A DNA stretch of 56,934 nt from a virus, in IMG/VR virus record IMGVR_UViG_3300046804_003678, positions 1 through 56,934 of that record; one strand, given 5' to 3'. Positions 41,865-49,339 of the stretch are shown here, piece by piece. Numbering within the stretch: the stretch's first letter is position 1; every line of letters begins with the position of its first letter. Position numbers and translations under genes: made by a program. Below the pieces are notes generated by a model that did not search any database, was not told the DNA's origin, and saw nothing but the letters and a program-made list of their open reading frames with translations.

Positions 41865-42211
41865 ACTTTAATTTTAAAATAGTAATCAAATTCTTCTTCT
41901 GTAAATCCAAATTCAATACGATCTTTTTCTACAGAAATAAAATAAAATTCTTCAATTACTTCTTCTGCTAATTGAATCTCTTCCTCATCTGCACCTTCAA
42001 ATAAAATTCTTTCCATACATTGTTCTTTTGAAGGAAGCTTGAGTTTAGTAGCCTCTAAAGAATCAATATATTCTATTTCTTCTAGATAGCCTCTTGAACC
42101 AGACATAATACGATACAAACCAGATTTAGTAATATCTAGTTCATAATAAGTAATTTCTTGAACTTGTTTAAGTGTAAGTGTAGGAATATTAGTAATGTCT
42201 AAAGTTGTCAT
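41861..42211 (-). CDS. unknown acidic protein
   Basis: A 116-aa protein with many Glu residues (ADEEEIQLAEEVIEEFYFIS, FGFTEEEFDYYFK) and an N-terminal half with KSGLYRIMSGSRGYLEEIEY. Strong acidity and early-type promoter at 42237 suggest an early protein, possibly a nucleic-acid mimic, which is speculation. GGAG is 7 bases upstream of the ATG. Confidence 0.7.
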   Translation of the reverse strand: MTTLDITNIPTLTLKQVQEITYYELDITKSGLYRIMSGSRGYLEEIEYIDSLEATKLKLPSKEQCMERILFEGADEEEIQLAEEVIEEFYFISVEKDRIEFGFTEEEFDYYFKIKV

Positions 42212-42236
42212 TTGATATCTCCATTTCTATATTAAC

Positions 42237-42265
42237 AATATACGATTTTTTGAAAAAAATGTCAA
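42237..42265 (-). promoter_or_regulatory. sigma-70-like early promoter, leftward
   Basis: Minus strand TTGACA (42260-42265), 17-bp spacer beginning with a T-run and ending ATCG, then TATATT (42237-42242). It lies about 25 bases upstream of the start at 42211 and starts the leftward operon 42211-37612. Confidence 0.85.
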
Positions 42266-42456
42266 CCAAAAAACATTTCTTTCATTCCATCCATAACAAT
42301 ATGAAAAGCCTGTCGTTGCTCTAATGTAAATTTAGCTTTCCAATCATTATTACTTTCTTCATATATTTCATTCATATATTGGAGAGTTTCTAAAATTCCT
42401 GTATCATGATCGATAGCAATAATACTAATAATAGATGTAGCTTCTGCTTTTGTCAT
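42262..42456 (-). CDS. 64-aa early protein
   Basis: A 64-aa helical protein (MTKAEATSIISIIAIDHDTG, LETLQYMNEIYEESNNDWKA). Upstream in-frame starts exist but the promoter at 42484 gives a transcript start inside them. The chosen ATG follows GAGG. Its stop overlaps the -35 box of the next leftward promoter. Family not recognised. Confidence 0.7.
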   Translation of the reverse strand: MTKAEATSIISIIAIDHDTGILETLQYMNEIYEESNNDWKAKFTLEQRQAFHIVMDGMKEMFFG

Positions 42457-42483
42457 TTGTATATCCTCACAACTCATATTATT

Positions 42484-42512
42484 AATATCTGATATTTTCA
42501 TAAAAAAAGCAA
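42484..42512 (-). promoter_or_regulatory. sigma-70-like early promoter, leftward (first)
   Basis: Minus strand TTGCTT (42507-42512), 17-bp spacer with leading T-run, GATATT (42484-42489). Just upstream lies an inverted copy of the TTGAAATTACA element (42521-42538). It drives the 64-aa gene. Confidence 0.65.
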
Positions 42513-42520
42513 CAAATAAA

Positions 42521-42620
42521 TTTCCCTGTAATTTCAATATGTTAGCTAACCCTTTGAAATTACACGGTTTTTAGCTAAAACTTCATAAAAATACTAACCT
42601 TTTGAAATTACACGGTTTTT
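42521..42620. repeat. three copies of a promoter-upstream element
   Basis: TTGAAATTACACGG occurs at 42553-42567 and 42601-42615 in plus orientation as part of two 27-bp repeats (42546-42572 and 42594-42620, 26 of 27 bases equal, 48 bases apart). A related ATTGAAATTACAGGG lies in the opposite orientation at 42521-42538. The outer copies sit directly upstream of the -35 boxes of two divergent promoters; the middle copy has no promoter after it. Confidence 0.85.
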
Positions 42621-42626
42621 TTTCTG

Positions 42627-42655
42627 TTGTCTTTTTTTTCATAAAATCGTATATT
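42627..42655 (+). promoter_or_regulatory. sigma-70-like early promoter, rightward
   Basis: TTGTCT (42627-42632), 17-bp spacer with T-run and ATCG, TATATT (42650-42655), about 28 bases before the ATG at 42683. Confidence 0.85.
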
Positions 42656-42682
42656 AATAATATGAGCAATGGAGATATACTA

Positions 42683-42964
42683 ATGACTAAACGTCCTAAA
42701 AACTACATTCGTGATATCGTTGTAAATATGATCCGTAACGGTGATGATAACAATGTGATCATGTGTGAGCTTTGTCACAAATATGGTCTTAAGATTGACA
42801 ACGCAAAGCGTAATTTTCGTAATGCTCAAGCTCTTGTTAAAAAGCAAGATTTTGAAAATGAAAAAGTAGAAGTTACGACTATCTTTGGTACACCTGCCAA
42901 GGTCCAACGTAAGTATGTTGGCACTATGCACGATCCTTCACAAGAACGCTACTGGAGCTTCTAA
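42683..42964 (+). CDS. 93-aa early protein
   Basis: A 93-aa protein (MTKRPKNYIRDIVVNMIRNG, VIMCELCHKYGLKIDNAKRN). The N-terminal half could be a helix-turn-helix. GGAG lies 8 bases upstream; earlier in-frame starts would lie upstream of the promoter or at the transcript end. First gene of the rightward early region; its opening MTK and leader resemble those of the divergent 64-aa gene. Family not recognised. Confidence 0.7.
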   Translation: MTKRPKNYIRDIVVNMIRNGDDNNVIMCELCHKYGLKIDNAKRNFRNAQALVKKQDFENEKVEVTTIFGTPAKVQRKYVGTMHDPSQERYWSF

Positions 42965-42972
42965 TATAACTG

Positions 42973-43000
42973 TTGTCTTTTTTACTAAACTCTGTATAAT
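42973..43000 (+). promoter_or_regulatory. sigma-70-like early promoter
   Basis: CTGTTGTCT contains the -35 box TTGTCT (42973-42978), then a 16-bp spacer with T-run and TATAAT (42995-43000), 35 bases before the next start codon. Confidence 0.85.
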
Positions 43001-43034
43001 CTTATTGTGGCCTTTCAAATATAGGATATAGATT

Positions 43035-43262
43035 ATGAATGTAAATGAATCAATCGCAATTGCATGTCAGGTAGAAGATATCGCAGCTAAGCTAATGTAC
43101 CGTAAGATTCCTGTTGATGATATCTATGAGCTTTTGATGGATATGGGTGCTCGCTTTCGTCAACATGCAGATCGTCTTGATAAGATAATGTATGATCAAT
43201 ATCTAATGGATAAGGCAGAAGCATATGAGCGTTATGATGATGCAATGGTAGTTGGAGGCTAA
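43035..43262 (+). CDS. 75-aa early protein
   Basis: A 75-aa helical acidic protein (NESIAIACQVEDIAAKLMYR, ARFRQHADRLDKIMYDQYLM). The start follows ATAGGATATAGATT. It is directly behind a strong early promoter and 1 base before the next gene. Not recognised. Confidence 0.7.
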   Translation: MNVNESIAIACQVEDIAAKLMYRKIPVDDIYELLMDMGARFRQHADRLDKIMYDQYLMDKAEAYERYDDAMVVGG

Positions 43263-43263
43263 T

Positions 43264-43587
43264 ATGGTTTGGTCAATCTATAAGGATACCTCATCTAGTC
43301 ATGTTGAAGACTGGCAAGAGAACTATGCTGCCTGGTATTATGATTATGATATGGAAACTGACTTCCCACCCAACCGTGTTAAGTTCTTGCATGATGGTAC
43401 TCATCTTATATTCTTTAAGCATGATAAGGGTGAGTTCTCTACTGCTGTTGATGTTATCGATGGTAAGTTTACTGAAAGCACTTATGATAGTATTATGCAG
43501 ATGGTCGAGGAGTCTGGGTATTGGGGTGATTTCGTTGAAGGCTTTGTGAAACGTGATCATAAGATTAGAGTGATTATGGGGAGTTAA
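43264..43587 (+). CDS. 107-aa unknown protein
   Basis: A 107-aa protein (MVWSIYKDTSSSHVEDWQEN, NRVKFLHDGTHLIFFKHDKG, SGYWGDFVEGFVKRDHKIRV), likely alpha/beta. GGAGG 5 bases upstream decides for the ATG at 43264 over a TTG at 43252. Uncharacterised; in a group of small early genes. Confidence 0.7.
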   Translation: MVWSIYKDTSSSHVEDWQENYAAWYYDYDMETDFPPNRVKFLHDGTHLIFFKHDKGEFSTAVDVIDGKFTESTYDSIMQMVEESGYWGDFVEGFVKRDHKIRVIMGS

Positions 43588-43593
43588 AATAAA

Positions 43594-44124
43594 ATGCCTA
43601 ACTGGTGCGGTAATGCTTTTACAGTCTCTCATCCTGACAAAGCTATGATTGATAAATTTGTTGCTGGTGTAGAACAATTTAACCTCCTGCAGACATTTGT
43701 TCCTATGCCTGATGAGCTAAAAGAAGGTGATGGCTGGTATGGGTGGTGTGTCAATAACTGGGGAACCAAATGGGACATCAATGGTGGAGCTAGTATAATT
43801 AACCGAACAGATAATACTGTAGAAGGACATTTTTTGACTGCTTGGAGTCCTCCACTTCCTGTATATGAAAAACTTACAGAACTAGGGTTTGATGTTCATG
43901 TACTTTATGATGATGAGGGTGGTGGTTTTGTAGGAACATATAACTCGGAATCAGGAGATGACTGCTATGAGTTTCCCGACTATGAAGATCCAGACTGGCG
44001 AGATCAATATCTTGAAAATGGTGACGTGTTGGAGTTCTTAGAAGAACAAGAACAGATTTATATTGATAATAAAGAGGATGGCGATTTATGGGTAGAGGTA
44101 AATGAAAATACTGACTCCGATTAA
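43594..44124 (+). CDS. Api92/YubB ferredoxin-like domain protein
   Basis: A 176-aa protein starting MPNWCGNAFTVSHPDKAMID, with FVPMPDELKEGDGWYGWCVN, NWGTKWDINGG and FLTAWSPPLPVYEKLTELGF. These are the hallmarks of the Api92-like/YubB family found in phages, plasmids and pathogenic bacteria; its molecular role is unknown. The last 60 residues are very acidic (ENGDVLEFLEEQEQIYIDNK). It overlaps the next gene by 23 bases. Confidence 0.8.
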   Translation: MPNWCGNAFTVSHPDKAMIDKFVAGVEQFNLLQTFVPMPDELKEGDGWYGWCVNNWGTKWDINGGASIINRTDNTVEGHFLTAWSPPLPVYEKLTELGFDVHVLYDDEGGGFVGTYNSESGDDCYEFPDYEDPDWRDQYLENGDVLEFLEEQEQIYIDNKEDGDLWVEVNENTDSD

Positions 44125-44314
44125 TGCAAACAACTATACAGACTTTAAACTAGAAGGCAAGACTCTAGTATGTAAGCGTGGAATGTTTGTTGTAGAGAGT
44201 ATCGAGACAGACATGGGTATGGGTGTTAAGCAACAAGTACAAAAAGTGGACAATCAGGTTGTTGGAGTGTTCTTACACAACAACCAAGAAACGTATATCA
44301 TAACAGAGGTATAA
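44102..44314 (+). CDS. 70-aa unknown protein
   Basis: A 70-aa beta-rich protein (FKLEGKTLVCKRGMFVVESI, VQKVDNQVVGVFLHNNQETY). It begins inside the end of the YubB-like gene. Not recognised. Confidence 0.55.
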   Translation: MKILTPINANNYTDFKLEGKTLVCKRGMFVVESIETDMGMGVKQQVQKVDNQVVGVFLHNNQETYIITEV

Positions 44315-44319
44315 AAAAC

Positions 44320-44520
44320 ATGAGTGATTTTATTGGTACAGTTGGTGTGATCGTATTGATTATTTTGTTGATTATATTTGCAGGATTTGTTAATATATGG
44401 GCACTGAATACTTTGTTTCCTGTTCTTGATATCCCGTACACTTTCTGGACATGGCTTGCATCTTCTATTTTGTTTGCAAATATTACCAGAATTAAATATC
44501 GTTCCAAAAAGGATGACTGA
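44320..44520 (+). CDS. 66-aa membrane protein
   Basis: A 66-aa protein with two hydrophobic helices (IGTVGVIVLIILLIIFAGFV and FPVLDIPYTFWTWLASSILF) and a basic end (ITRIKYRSKKDD). Likely inner membrane. A holin-like or superinfection role is possible but only inferred from topology. Paired with another small membrane gene. Confidence 0.65.
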   Translation: MSDFIGTVGVIVLIILLIIFAGFVNIWALNTLFPVLDIPYTFWTWLASSILFANITRIKYRSKKDD

Positions 44521-44521
44521 T

Positions 44522-44689
44522 ATGTTTCTCGATCTTAAGGCTTGCTACTCTCCGTCCGACCTTGTGTTTATTGTTTCTTTGTTTGCATTATCACTGATTA
44601 CTGTTGGGTCATTTATTGTTTTGATGACACATTTTCTTAAAGGTGTTTTGCTTACGGTTCATGATATCAGGAACAAAAAACATGAGTGA
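44522..44689 (+). CDS. 55-aa membrane protein
   Basis: A 55-codon gene with one long hydrophobic helix (DLVFIVSLFALSLITVGSFI followed by VLM). AAGGA 8 bases upstream points to the ATG at 44522; an in-frame ATG at 44513 overlaps that ribosome site. The stop overlaps a late-type box. With the preceding gene it forms a membrane pair. Confidence 0.6.
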   Translation: MFLDLKACYSPSDLVFIVSLFALSLITVGSFIVLMTHFLKGVLLTVHDIRNKKHE

Positions 44690-44695
44690 TAAATA
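44688..44695 (+). promoter_or_regulatory. probable late promoter before tube-like gene
   Basis: GATAAATA, one base off the late box, 19 bases before the start at 44715, with AAAGGAG between. Confidence 0.55.
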
Positions 44696-44714
44696 CTCTA
44701 TAAAGGAGTAATTA

Positions 44715-45236
44715 ATGGCTCAGATAAACGAACAACCAGCAAATATTAATTTCTTATCTCCGTTAGGGTTTAGGTTCAAGCTAAAGCGCGCACCTAACCT
44801 TAACTTTTTTGTTACTGATGTAAATCTACCTCAGATTTCTTTAGGAAACATAGAACTTCCAACACCGTTTAAAATAATTAATATTGCTGGTAGCAAGCTA
44901 GAATATGGTGACTTTAATCTTACGTTCAAGATGGACGAAGATATGTCGACTTATTTTGAGATATACAATTGGTTGATTGCAATTGGTTTTCCAGAAAGCT
45001 TCACACAATATAAGGGTTTGAAAGAAGCTCAGAAGGGAACACCTAGCCAGTTGTTTTCTGATGCAACATTGACTATAATGACTAGTGATATGGTTCCAAA
45101 TATAGAGGTAACATTTGAAGATTTGTTTCCTACTGGTATCAATGACATCAATTTTACCACAACTGATAATAGTGTCAATTACATTTCTGCATCCGTATCA
45201 TTTAAGTACAAAATCTTTCATGTGAAGAAAGTATAA
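44715..45236 (+). CDS. tail tube-like baseplate protein
   Basis: A 173-aa protein with the same order of motifs as gp19: FRFKLKRAPNLNFFVTDVNL, LPQISLGNIELPTPFKIINI, LEYGDFNLTFKMDEDMSTYF, EIYNWLIAIGF, then VTFEDLFPTGINDINFTTTD. This suggests the tube fold used by gp19 and by the T4 baseplate proteins gp48/gp54 that start the tube. In T4, uvsY is also next to baseplate genes, which fits. Which T4 gene it replaces is uncertain. A private late-type box precedes it. Confidence 0.7.
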   Translation: MAQINEQPANINFLSPLGFRFKLKRAPNLNFFVTDVNLPQISLGNIELPTPFKIINIAGSKLEYGDFNLTFKMDEDMSTYFEIYNWLIAIGFPESFTQYKGLKEAQKGTPSQLFSDATLTIMTSDMVPNIEVTFEDLFPTGINDINFTTTDNSVNYISASVSFKYKIFHVKKV

Positions 45237-45245
45237 ATTTTTATT

Positions 45246-45680
45246 ATGAAACTTGATGAAATATTGGATATGTGGTCGACAGACTGTAACGTCGACCGTA
45301 CTGAGTTGGGTGATGAAGCTCTTAAGATACCTAAACTACATAGTAAGTATCTCAGACATTATTCAGAAGAAAGATTGACTCTTCGTAAGTTGGAAGAAGA
45401 TAAGCGTGAGCTTCTAAAACTTAAGCACGATTACTATCGTGGCATTTTACCTGAAGAAGATCTAAAATCAAATGGATGGGAACCATTCAGACTCAGTGTA
45501 CTCAAGTCTGATATTCCTATGCATATTGATGCTGATTATGATATTGTTAAAATGAATCTTAAGATTGCAATGCAGCAAGAAAAAGTTGATACGCTCGAGT
45601 CGATTATCAAATCGATAAGTAATAGAGGTTACTTAATTAAGAGCGCAATTGATTTTGAAAAATTCAAGGTGGGCGCGTGA
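45246..45680 (+). CDS. uvsY: recombination mediator UvsY
   Basis: A 144-aa UvsY homologue. Helical region SKYLRHYSEERLTLRKLEED with LKLKHDYYRGILPEEDLKSN corresponds to T4 SKWLNKHSSIKKEMLRIEAQ and LKARLDYYSG; the C-terminal SIIKSISNRGYLIKSAIDFE matches SGALDAIKSRGFAIKHIQDM. UvsY loads UvsX recombinase on gp32-coated ssDNA. No good ribosome site is visible; TATAAATT nearby resembles a late box. It runs into uvsW. Confidence 0.88.
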   Translation: MKLDEILDMWSTDCNVDRTELGDEALKIPKLHSKYLRHYSEERLTLRKLEEDKRELLKLKHDYYRGILPEEDLKSNGWEPFRLSVLKSDIPMHIDADYDIVKMNLKIAMQQEKVDTLESIIKSISNRGYLIKSAIDFEKFKVGA

Positions 45681-45684
45681 TAGG

Positions 45685-47130
45685 TTGTTATTACAAAAGG
45701 TAAACGAAGTTTATCTGAGAGTGGTAAGTGAGCCATCCGTCGTTCAGGAACTCTCAGATCATCTCACGTTTATGGTACCTGGTGCAAAGTTTTCACCAGC
45801 ATACAAAAATAAATTCTGGGATGGAAAAATTAGACTGCTTAACTCCTTAACTGGCCTGACTTATACAGGTCTAGTCAAGGAGATTTCTGAGTTTGCAGCA
45901 TCACGTAATTATGATATAGAGATCGACCCTGAATTAAAATCAGGTGAGCTACTTTCAGATGATGAAGTAGATAATTACATATCACATCTCAGCAAAAAAG
46001 ATCCACGTGATTACCAAAAGTATGCATTTAATGTTGCTATAACAAGTGATAGAGCAATATTTCTTTCTCCTACTGCATCTGGTAAGTCATTAATCATATA
46101 TCTGATTGCATGTTATTATCTTTCTATCCTTACCAAACAAAGAGTACTAGTTATTGTTCCTACTGTATCTCTTGTTCTTCAGATGAAGAAAGATTTTGAA
46201 GAGTATGCTGGTCATAGTTTGGATATACATTGTATTACAGCAGGAGTAGATAAAGTAACTACCTCTCCTATTGTTATATCAACATGGCAATCAATCTACA
46301 AGATGCCTAAGGATTGGTTTAACCAATTTGGATGTGTGATAGGGGATGAGGTTCATCAATTCAAGGCTACTTCTCTCAAGTCTATTATGGAAAAGATGAT
46401 CAACTGTAAATATCGTTTTGGTTTTACAGGAACGCTTGATGGATCTTTAACAAACAAGATTACACTGGAAGGTTTGTTTGGTCCAGTGAAGCAAGTGACG
46501 ACTTCTTCAGAGTTAATGGATAAAGGTCACATTGCAGATCTAAAAATCAAAGCATTAGTTTTACAACATGATCAAGATACCAAGAAACTATCAAGAAAGT
46601 TTTTATATCACGATGAAATAGATTTTATCGTAAGACATGAAAAGAGAAATAAGTTCATACGCAACTTATCATTATCACTAGAAGGCAACACTCTTGTGCT
46701 TTTTCAGTTTGTTGACAAGCACGGTAAAATATTGTATGATATGATGAGTACAAAGGCACCCGATCGTAAAATATTTTTTGTCCACGGAGGAGTGGAAGGT
46801 GATGACAGAGAAAGAATTAGAGGAATTGTCGAGAAAGAATCCAATGCTATTATTGTGGCAAGCTATGGAACTTTCTCTACCGGTATCAACATACGTAACT
46901 TACATAGTGTTATTCTTGCTAGTCCTTCTAAGTCTCGTGTTAGAATTCTTCAGTCCATTGGTCGTGGATTGAGAATAGGTGACAATAAGGATAGTATGAC
47001 TCTCTATGATATTGCTGACGATATGAGAGTTGGCACACATACTAATTTTACTCTTCAGCATTTTATGGAGAGAATAAATATCTATAGCAGTGAAGGTTTT
47101 GATTTTAAAATCTTCAACACGGAGATCTAA
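45685..47130 (+). CDS. uvsW: UvsW helicase
   Basis: A 481-aa superfamily 2 helicase. Walker A SPTASGKSLIIYL, motif II IGDEVHQFKA, motif III GFTGTLDG and motif VI QSIGRGLRIGDN are present; the N-terminal FSPAYKNKFWDGKIRLL is the UvsW recognition domain. UvsW unwinds R-loops and branched DNA and marks the switch from origin to recombination-driven replication. No ATG is available: alignment to T4 UvsW and AAGGTGGG upstream favour TTG 45685; TTG 45649 is an alternative that overlaps uvsY more. Confidence 0.9.
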   Translation: MLLQKVNEVYLRVVSEPSVVQELSDHLTFMVPGAKFSPAYKNKFWDGKIRLLNSLTGLTYTGLVKEISEFAASRNYDIEIDPELKSGELLSDDEVDNYISHLSKKDPRDYQKYAFNVAITSDRAIFLSPTASGKSLIIYLIACYYLSILTKQRVLVIVPTVSLVLQMKKDFEEYAGHSLDIHCITAGVDKVTTSPIVISTWQSIYKMPKDWFNQFGCVIGDEVHQFKATSLKSIMEKMINCKYRFGFTGTLDGSLTNKITLEGLFGPVKQVTTSSELMDKGHIADLKIKALVLQHDQDTKKLSRKFLYHDEIDFIVRHEKRNKFIRNLSLSLEGNTLVLFQFVDKHGKILYDMMSTKAPDRKIFFVHGGVEGDDRERIRGIVEKESNAIIVASYGTFSTGINIRNLHSVILASPSKSRVRILQSIGRGLRIGDNKDSMTLYDIADDMRVGTHTNFTLQHFMERINIYSSEGFDFKIFNTEI

Positions 47131-47463
47131 ATGAAAAAGATTATTCTCCTTACAGTGCCAGGTTGTCAACCAATTATTGGTATGGTTACAAATGACAACG
47201 ATCACTCAATAAACATCCAACATCCTGTAATGCTTTATAACGAAGATTCTTATTTGGTTACTATACCTTTTGCACCGTTTGCAAAGGATGGTATGGTATC
47301 ATTTAATAAAGACAACATTATAAGTATTTCCGATGTCGAGGACGAAGTCAGAGATTTTTATATTAACATACTCTCTGAATTGAAAGACAATAAGGTTACT
47401 TTTAAAAAACCTTCTGATTCCAAAAAGCAAGAGAATATAATTAAAGCAAAAAACTTGCATTAA
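47131..47463 (+). CDS. unknown beta-rich protein after uvsW
   Basis: A 110-aa protein (MKKIILLTVPGCQPIIGMVT, IQHPVMLYNEDSYLVTIPFA, GMVSFNKDNIISISDVEDEV). The alternating strands and a Lys-rich tail recall small Sm-like folds in T4-type phages, but this is only a pattern impression. It starts directly at the uvsW stop. The promoter of the gp55 gene overlaps its last codons. Confidence 0.6.
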   Translation: MKKIILLTVPGCQPIIGMVTNDNDHSINIQHPVMLYNEDSYLVTIPFAPFAKDGMVSFNKDNIISISDVEDEVRDFYINILSELKDNKVTFKKPSDSKKQENIIKAKNLH

Positions 47464-47483
47464 TTTTTTATTCATTATATAAT
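47455..47483 (+). promoter_or_regulatory. sigma-70-like promoter for the gp55 gene
   Basis: TTGCAT (47455-47460), 17-bp AT-rich spacer, TATAAT (47478-47483), 26 bases before the gp55 start. A host-type promoter fits the need to make the late sigma factor before late transcription. Confidence 0.7.
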
Positions 47484-47509
47484 AATTCAAATTACAATAT
47501 AGGTATATC

Positions 47510-48064
47510 ATGGCAGCAGCTGCAAAAAACAATAAGCATTACATTGACAACAAGAAGTTTTATACAGCTTTGTTACAACACAAGCAGGCTGTCACCGCTG
47601 CACGTGCAGAAGGCAAAGAAGATCCTCGAATACCATCATACATTGGTGAATGTCTTTATAAGATTGCAACACGACTATCATTAAAGCCAAACTTTATTAG
47701 TTACACATATAGGGATGAGATGATATCAGATGGGTTGGAAAATTGTATTAATTATCTAAATAATTTTGATCCAGAAAAGTCTGACAATCCTTTTGCATAC
47801 TTTACACAAATAATTTGGTTTGCTTTTATTAGACGTATTGATAAAGAGAAAAAACATTTATATATTAAACAAAAGACATTGGAAAATTTTTACTTTGAGG
47901 GTATGTTAGCTGAGCAGGCTTTTGATGAGGATAAATCTGTTACAGTTAACTTGGATAATGAATACATGAAGGGGTTAGTTAAGTCTTACGATAAGAAGCA
48001 AGCTGAAAAGCAAAAGAAGAGTAAGTCAAGACGCCAAGGAGTGGAGAAGTTTTATGAAGAATGA
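47510..48064 (+). CDS. gp55: late sigma factor gp55
   Basis: A 184-aa T4 gp55 homologue. LYKIATRLSLKPNFISYTYR, DEMISDGLENCINYLNNFDP and NPFAYFTQIIWFAFIRRIDK align with T4 [20 protein letters not shown] and [20 protein letters not shown] (sigma region 2). gp55 directs host polymerase to TATAAATA boxes, several of which lie in this window. Its basic C-terminus probably contacts the flap or the sliding clamp system. Length equals T4 gp55 (185). Confidence 0.93.
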   Translation: MAAAAKNNKHYIDNKKFYTALLQHKQAVTAARAEGKEDPRIPSYIGECLYKIATRLSLKPNFISYTYRDEMISDGLENCINYLNNFDPEKSDNPFAYFTQIIWFAFIRRIDKEKKHLYIKQKTLENFYFEGMLAEQAFDEDKSVTVNLDNEYMKGLVKSYDKKQAEKQKKSKSRRQGVEKFYEE

Positions 48065-48272
48065 TAAGTTACATCTTATACCACAAGTTATAATAGATTG
48101 TGCACAAGGATTGTCTACCACAAGACAAGACAATCTACGTTTAAACTATATTGTAAGATTGGAAGCAATCCGTGACTATTGCGATCAGGCATTGAAAACT
48201 GTAGATCAAAGACCTACAACATTAAATAATAGATCAAAAAAATATTCACGTATTGGATTAAACAACGTATGA
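48054..48272 (+). CDS. 72-aa unknown protein
   Basis: A 72-aa helical protein (DCAQGLSTTRQDNLRLNYIV, AIRDYCDQALKTVD) between the sigma factor and gp47 genes; it overlaps both by a few bases. Not recognised; conserved location would be the main clue. Confidence 0.65.
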   Translation: MKNDKLHLIPQVIIDCAQGLSTTRQDNLRLNYIVRLEAIRDYCDQALKTVDQRPTTLNNRSKKYSRIGLNNV

Positions 48273-49339
48273 AAATAGGTTTGATTTCTGACACTCACTA
48301 TGGCATAAGGAATGATTCTCCAATTATGCATAACCATATGAAGAAGTTTTTAGATGAAGTATTTTTTCCAACTATCGCTGATAGAAATATTGGTACTGTT
48401 ATCCATCTGGGGGATCTTGTTGATCGCCGCAAGTACATTAATTATGTAACAGCAAGACGACTACGTGAGGATTTTTTAAAACCATTACAACAACAAGACA
48501 TTGATACATTTATTATCGCTGGTAATCATGACACATACTACAAGAATACCAACTCTGTCAATAGTCTAAGAGAACTGATTGATCACAAGTTTCATAATAT
48601 AACAATATATGATCATTCTGGTGGAGATGTAGTGTTTGAAGATGGTAGCTCTGTGTTATTACTTCCGTGGATATGTGATGACAACAGACAGCAAATAATG
48701 AAAGCTATTGAAGTTTCTCGTTCGCCAATTGCTCTGGGTCATCTAGAGTTGGCTGGTTATGAAATGTTTAAGGGACAGGTGAGTGATCATGGTGATGATC
48801 CTAAGATGTTTGATAAATTTGATCTCGTCCTTTCTGGGCATTATCATACTCGTTCCAATAGGGGTAATATCCATTACCTGGGGACTCCTTGCCAGTATAT
48901 TTGGAGTGACTATGTGGATGTTAGAGGGTTTCATATCCTTGATACATCGACAAGAGAATTAGAATTCATACCCAATCCCAATCAGATCTTTCACAAGTTT
49001 TTTTATGATGATCTCAACAAAAATATGGATGAAGTATTGTTACTAGATACAGATCAATACAAAGACTGTTACGTCAAGGTAATTATTAAAAATAAAACTA
49101 ATCCGTATTGGTTTGATCAGATCATTGAAAGATTGGAAAAGTCTGGCGCAGCTGACCTACAAGTTGTAGAAGATCATTTTAATCTCAACTTGGAAGAGGA
49201 TTCAGATATTGTCAATGAGGCAGAAGATACAATCAGCATTATACACAAATATATTGCCTCAATGGGAATCAATACAGACAAAAAAAGAGTTGAAAACATT
49301 ATACAAAACTTGTATGTTGAAGCACATAATATACTATGA
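48269..49339 (+). CDS. gp47: recombination nuclease subunit gp47
   Basis: A 356-aa Mre11/SbcD-type phosphoesterase. Metal motifs in order: LISDTHYGIRND, VIHLGDLVDRRKYI, IIAGNHDTYYKN, ALGHLELAG and LVLSGHYHTRS. With gp46 it resects DNA ends to feed recombination-dependent replication and degrade host DNA. The ATGA overlap with the preceding gene suggests coupling. Length is like T4 gp47 (339). Confidence 0.95.
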   Translation: MKIGLISDTHYGIRNDSPIMHNHMKKFLDEVFFPTIADRNIGTVIHLGDLVDRRKYINYVTARRLREDFLKPLQQQDIDTFIIAGNHDTYYKNTNSVNSLRELIDHKFHNITIYDHSGGDVVFEDGSSVLLLPWICDDNRQQIMKAIEVSRSPIALGHLELAGYEMFKGQVSDHGDDPKMFDKFDLVLSGHYHTRSNRGNIHYLGTPCQYIWSDYVDVRGFHILDTSTRELEFIPNPNQIFHKFFYDDLNKNMDEVLLLDTDQYKDCYVKVIIKNKTNPYWFDQIIERLEKSGAADLQVVEDHFNLNLEEDSDIVNEAEDTISIIHKYIASMGINTDKKRVENIIQNLYVEAHNIL

